Shown: piece after piece, positions 7,913-10,383 of the stretch
How positions within the stretch are numbered: position 1 is the stretch's first letter
Layout of the letters: every line of letters begins with the position of its first letter
DNA from: Calocera cornea HHB12733
Lineage: Eukaryota > Basidiomycota > Dacrymycetes > Dacrymycetales > Dacrymycetaceae
Direction: 5' to 3'
Assembly: GCA_001632435.1 (NCBI GenBank)
Contig: KV424223.1
Span: forward strand, 1-10,383
Length of the DNA stretch: 10,383 bases
Notes under the pieces: model-generated
The model's input: the letters and a program-made list of their open reading frames with translations, nothing else
Databases searched by the model: none
Told to the model about the DNA's origin: nothing
Made by a program: the position numbers and the translations under genes

Positions 7913-9205
7913 ATGGACGGGCTCCCCTCAGAAATCCTCCGATGTATTTTGCGAGAAGCCACCCTTATTCGAGATGGGTTTACCTACCCGACCGAGGTCG
8001 ACACTCGAGTACAGGAGAAACCCGCGTTGTTACGCATAACGGAAGCAATGCAAGTCAAATGCGCCATCAGTCTCGTATCCAAGCGGTTCCATGCCCTGGG
8101 TGACGAATTTCTCCTCGAGATTCTTCATATCGGTCAACAAAAGCACATTCCAGCTCTGCTTGCAGTACTTCGGCAGCAACGTAACGAAAACGGGGTGACA
8201 CGTGGATGGTGGTGCCGTCGCCTTATCGTCAATCTCCGTCAGTCTGACATCGAATGGGGCCACGGCAACGCATCACTCTGGGGCCTGATTCCATCCTGCC
8301 CACGCCTGGAGGACCTACGCTGCTTTTTGTTTCACACTGTACGTCGTCGTCTGCATCGGAGAAGACTAGATCTGTATCGAGTCACCGTGGTCTTCTGCCA
8401 AACCATCGCGTCCACACTGGGACGATCCCTGCGATATCTGCAATTCGGCGATCACATGGAGATGAGCGTCCAGCTCGCAACCTCCCTGCTTCCACACCTC
8501 AAAGTTCTGGAAGTCTGCCGATTTGATCGATTTGTGGCTCCGAACTCGGCTTCGAATGACAACCGCCCCCGGTGGAGGTCCACCAAAGCTCATTACAAGG
8601 AAGACGAATGTCCGATCGACGAAGCTGTGGCTGAAGAATACCACGCAGCAACCGAGATGGTCGACTGGTCCAACACTGCTCAAACCGTCACCCTGACTGC
8701 CCTGCGAATATTCAAAGCCAATGCTTTCTTCGCCGACTTTGGCCATTGGAAGATGCCAAACTTACACGAAGTCATCGTTGGCTTCGATCGGGACTGCATG
8801 AGTGAAGATACCCTACCGATTTTGCGCAAAGCTTTGGTGCCCCACGCTGCTCATATCTCTCGACTCACTTTCGAGGGAGGTGGCGGAGGTAGTCTGTGGA
8901 TGATTCTAGACATGCTGCCCGGCCTCAAAAAGACGCGATTCGGGTTTCAATGTATCAACTTCACCGAAGCGCTCACGCGACCTCATACGAGCTTGACATC
9001 GTTGGTCATTACCTTGAGGCCGTTCGACAGTGCGTACCTTCTCGTCGCACTTAGCAGTATCCAGGAGACTATTAGCGAAGGCCTACTTCCCTGTTTGGAA
9101 ACGATTGACCTGGAGGGCAGCGAGAAAGATGGAAGAGTGCAGATTTTGCAGGTGCAAAAGGCGCTGGCAGGGTTAGGAGTGAGTCTAACCATGACGTATG
9201 TGTAA
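7913..9205 (+). CDS. F-box-like protein with leucine-rich region (copy 3)
   Basis: An intronless gene of 430 residues, collinear with copy 1 except for one extra Gln after LAVLRQ. The F-box-like halves are LPSEILRCILREA (4-16) and LVSKRFHALGDEFLLE (54-69). The Leu-rich segments and the five-glycine run in FEGGGGGSLW are kept. It is a probable Skp1-binding substrate adaptor of unknown target. An in-frame ATG at 7832 would add 27 residues with no F-box counterpart in copy 1; the ATG at 7913 matches the copy 1 start and is preferred. Bases 7945-8001 are identical to 1551-1607. The last 100 residues differ much more (for example FDSAYLLVALSSIQETISEG against PDMEDLPAALSNIRENVAGG), so the C-terminal region has drifted faster or has escaped gene conversion. 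Confidence 0.85.
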   Translation: MDGLPSEILRCILREATLIRDGFTYPTEVDTRVQEKPALLRITEAMQVKCAISLVSKRFHALGDEFLLEILHIGQQKHIPALLAVLRQQRNENGVTRGWWCRRLIVNLRQSDIEWGHGNASLWGLIPSCPRLEDLRCFLFHTVRRRLHRRRLDLYRVTVVFCQTIASTLGRSLRYLQFGDHMEMSVQLATSLLPHLKVLEVCRFDRFVAPNSASNDNRPRWRSTKAHYKEDECPIDEAVAEEYHAATEMVDWSNTAQTVTLTALRIFKANAFFADFGHWKMPNLHEVIVGFDRDCMSEDTLPILRKALVPHAAHISRLTFEGGGGGSLWMILDMLPGLKKTRFGFQCINFTEALTRPHTSLTSLVITLRPFDSAYLLVALSSIQETISEGLLPCLETIDLEGSEKDGRVQILQVQKALAGLGVSLTMTYV

Positions 9206-9621
9206 ATTTCCATGGGGAAGGGGGGACCGATGATTGTCTTGCCGCAGTGGTCTTTGTTGTGTCATCTTCCCTGCCCGTGGCGACTCTATATACACATGCT
9301 GTATACGGTTGGTGTGCCGGGCGAGCAGAATACAGCCGGTGCGGACTCTAGGGATACGGGAAATAAGGAGCTTGATACGAACTACAGCCCAGTCCAATGA
9401 CGGGCATTTCTCGATGCTTCTGCCTACTCGAAATGGTGACTTCGTCTGGATGTGATGATAGTTCTGAGGCAGCGTAGCCAATGAAGGCTGGTCGGTTGGC
9501 TAGAGAGCGGCCTTTGCAAAACCTGCATTTACCGTGTACCTATACCCTTTCTGAAGTTGGTGGACGGTATCAGGGTACAGATTGAGGTGGTAGTACAACT
9601 GGTTCGTCGTCCCCAACGAAG
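9206..9621. other. Spacer between F-box copy 3 and the right LTR
   Basis: This 416-nt region holds the zincin-like relic given separately and otherwise no supported gene. A minus-strand open frame spans most of 9185-9481 but starts only at a TTG and resembles a gene only in its middle part. The stretch 9482-9621, which would carry the relic's N-terminus, has stops and at most a faint match. Confidence 0.45.
9320..9418 (-). pseudogene. Relic of a second zincin-like gene
   Basis: On the minus strand this part reads SIEKCPSLDWAVVRIKLLI then PRVRT. It parallels AIQCPPLDWALDRVRTLI..YHVR in the zincin-like gene at 251-1061. Identical positions include the Ile, Cys-Pro, LDWA, Arg, LI and VR. Many base differences fall on third codon positions, as expected for old coding homology. 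There is no ATG, no HExxH block and no intact frame beyond this piece. The match is short, so chance similarity is not fully excluded. Confidence 0.42.
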
Positions 9622-9952
9622 TGTACATCCGATTCTCTTGTCAATTGGCGACATAGCGTTAGAGGGGCGTTACGTAGATAACGCTCCGTACGGATTCCGG
9701 GTTACACAAGTCTCACTTGGTCAGGTACCAGGAACGGCTTCGTGCCTGGTGCCTGGTGCCTGGGAAGATACAGGAATCCCGTAGCTACTTAACTATGCTG
9801 TCTAGGTAGTGAATATGAGCTGCCTTTCCCCCCTGTCCAAATATCGTATCCGAAGGCGTTATCCCGCGTTATCGACAAGCGTTATCTCGGTCTCACACAG
9901 GCGACACTCCTCTGATAGAACTTCACAAGATCCCATTACACTATCTACTACA
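9622..9952 (+). repeat. 5' LTR of the right retroelement (about 331 bp)
   Basis: It starts TGTA and ends TACA, a 4-base terminal inverted repeat typical of LTRs. The 3' end could instead be the TACA at 9937-9940. Bases 9622-9931 are identical to the reverse complement of 1-310; the rest has no partner because the left copy is cut by the window edge. It contains six GCGTTA/TAACGC hexamers and a strong hairpin at 9722-9755. The sequence before 9622 shows no match to the sequence bordering the left LTR, so 9622 is a true element boundary. Confidence 0.72.
9722..9755. repeat. Hairpin inside the right LTR
   Basis: Arms 9722-9736 and 9741-9755 with loop GCTT. It has 13 Watson-Crick pairs, one wobble and one mismatch. 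The 3' arm is followed by another GTGCCTGG unit, so a 7-base tandem repeat overlaps the stem. It could fold in the element RNA. Confidence 0.6.
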
Positions 9953-9958
9953 AACAAG

Positions 9959-9968
9959 TGGTACTAGC
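9959..9968 (+). promoter_or_regulatory. Possible primer binding site
   Basis: TGGTACTAGC begins 7 bases after the proposed LTR end. LTR elements have a PBS starting TGG, complementary to a tRNA 3' CCA end, at about this place. I cannot name the tRNA that would match. Confidence 0.35.
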
Positions 9969-10108
9969 TATTCATTGGAGGTCATGCCGGGATACTGGTG
10001 AGTTTCTATCAGACTGTCAGTGTTCACTTGTCTCGAATAGAATCTTCGAAATCGCGAACATACCAACGACATAGCGTAACCCGATTCAAACCCCCCCACG
10101 CGTTCACC

Positions 10109-10383
10109 ATCGTCAACACCCGCCGAAACAAATATCCACCTCCTTCGCCCCCATCTATCACTGCCTCATCCTCCAATATAACGCCCGCGTTACTCCCGAC
10201 CGAAACTCAACAAGCCTTGGATTCTCTTACTTCCTCCACGGAGCTGTCTTCCCGATCAGGATCCACGGACGACGCGGCTATCCAGGCGCTTCTTGACAGC
10301 CTTCCGGCCACAACCCAGGTCACCCTCGACGCGGAACTACGCCGAGCGTTATCAGGCGTTATCGACGATACTTCCAACATGGC
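10109..10383 (+). CDS. Gag-like N-terminus, partial, start codon ATC
   Basis: A frame without stops runs from 9968 to the window end. The coding-like part starts at about 10109 with IVNTRRNKYPPPSPPS and continues as a Ser/Thr/Pro-rich then Ala/Leu/Asp-rich stretch (LDSLTSSTELSSRSG, AIQALLDSLPATTQVT). Gag proteins of Ty3/gypsy elements often start (M)VNTRR- or similar, followed by low-complexity sequence. Here the start context is ACCATCG, one base away from an ideal ACCATGG, so the start may be mutated. An ATG at 9984 is in another frame, and a splice from it that restores the frame would need a 23-nt intron. No zinc knuckle or protease is reached. It may alternatively be an internal exon of a non-LTR gene. 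Confidence 0.4.
   Translation, partial: MVNTRRNKYPPPSPPSITASSSNITPALLPTETQQALDSLTSSTELSSRSGSTDDAAIQALLDSLPATTQVTLDAELRRALSGVIDDTSNM
10179..10192. repeat. Perfect palindrome TAACGC-CC-GCGTTA
   Basis: Two copies of the element's repeated hexamer face each other with a 2-base spacer, inside the gag-like frame. This forms a potential symmetric protein-binding site. Confidence 0.45.

Larger units (their letters stand above)
9622..10383 (+). mobile_element. 5' part of an LTR retrotransposon, runs off the window
   Basis: An LTR (9622 to about 9952), then a possible primer binding site, then a Ser/Thr/Pro-rich gag-like frame open to the window end. GCGTTATC motifs occur throughout the block, including the part after the LTR, and are nearly absent from host DNA in the window. 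This supports the view that 9932-10383 belongs to the element. Pol domains, the 3' LTR and the target-site duplication lie outside. Ty3/gypsy-like is my preferred class because of the gag N-terminus, but it is unproven. Confidence 0.6.

Noticed and set aside
9557..9784. 75-codon plus-strand frame crossing into the right LTR
   Set aside because: Most of it is LTR sequence. The same frame appears in the left LTR on the opposite strand only because the repeat is identical.
1..9931. Reading the inverted repeats as terminal inverted repeats of one 9.9 kb DNA transposon or Starship-like element
   Set aside because: No transposase or tyrosine recombinase lies between them. The left repeat's inner end cuts a host gene at the element boundary, and the right repeat is followed by PBS- and gag-like sequence outside. 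Two outward-pointing LTRs explain this better.
1..10383. tRNA or rRNA genes, CRISPR arrays, bacterial operon signals
   Set aside because: None seen on either strand. The spliceosomal introns show that the sequence is eukaryotic.

Overview
The window looks like nuclear DNA of a filamentous fungus, most likely a basidiomycete of the Agaricomycotina. Three things point there: introns of 45-52 nt with CTNAY-type branch sites, an 11-exon mitochondrial biotin-dependent carboxylase gene with micro-exons, and a cluster of F-box/leucine-rich proteins of the type that is greatly expanded in mushrooms and their relatives. The species cannot be fixed from the sequence.

Layout from left to right. Positions 1-310 are the 5' part of an LTR in minus orientation, cut by the window edge. 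The LTR has run into the 3' end of a minus-strand gene for a zincin-like metallopeptidase (HExxH) and supplies its last codons and stop (251-1061). After a divergent promoter region comes an intact intronless F-box-like gene (1519-2808, +). A minus-strand gene for the alpha (biotin carboxylase/biotin carrier) subunit of mitochondrial 3-methylcrotonyl-CoA carboxylase follows (2996-5774); all ten introns could be placed, one with a weak donor. Next is a decayed F-box paralog with several frame breaks (6073-7433, +), then a second intact F-box paralog (7913-9205, +). A small minus-strand relic of the same zincin family lies at about 9320-9418. From 9622 to the window end is the 5' part of an LTR retrotransposon on the plus strand: an LTR of about 331 bp, a possible primer binding site, and a Ser/Thr/Pro-rich gag-like open frame without a usual start codon.

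The left and right LTR copies are identical over all 310 comparable bases and face opposite ways. Both have their 5' ends pointing inward and any element bodies pointing outward. They bracket a 9.3 kb island of housekeeping gene plus F-box/zincin duplicates with a roughly mirror-like order: LTR, zincin, F-box, mccA, pseudo-F-box, F-box, zincin relic, LTR. The genes do not form a pathway. mccA is a leucine-catabolism gene that sits inside a local F-box expansion, and the retroelements are probably recent arrivals.

The most unusual sequence signal is a dense set of GCGTTATC/GATAACGC motifs. They occur in the LTR and continue into the gag-like region, often at about 10 bp spacing, and are almost absent from the rest of the window. 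I did not find a convincing new multi-gene defence or biosynthetic system here.
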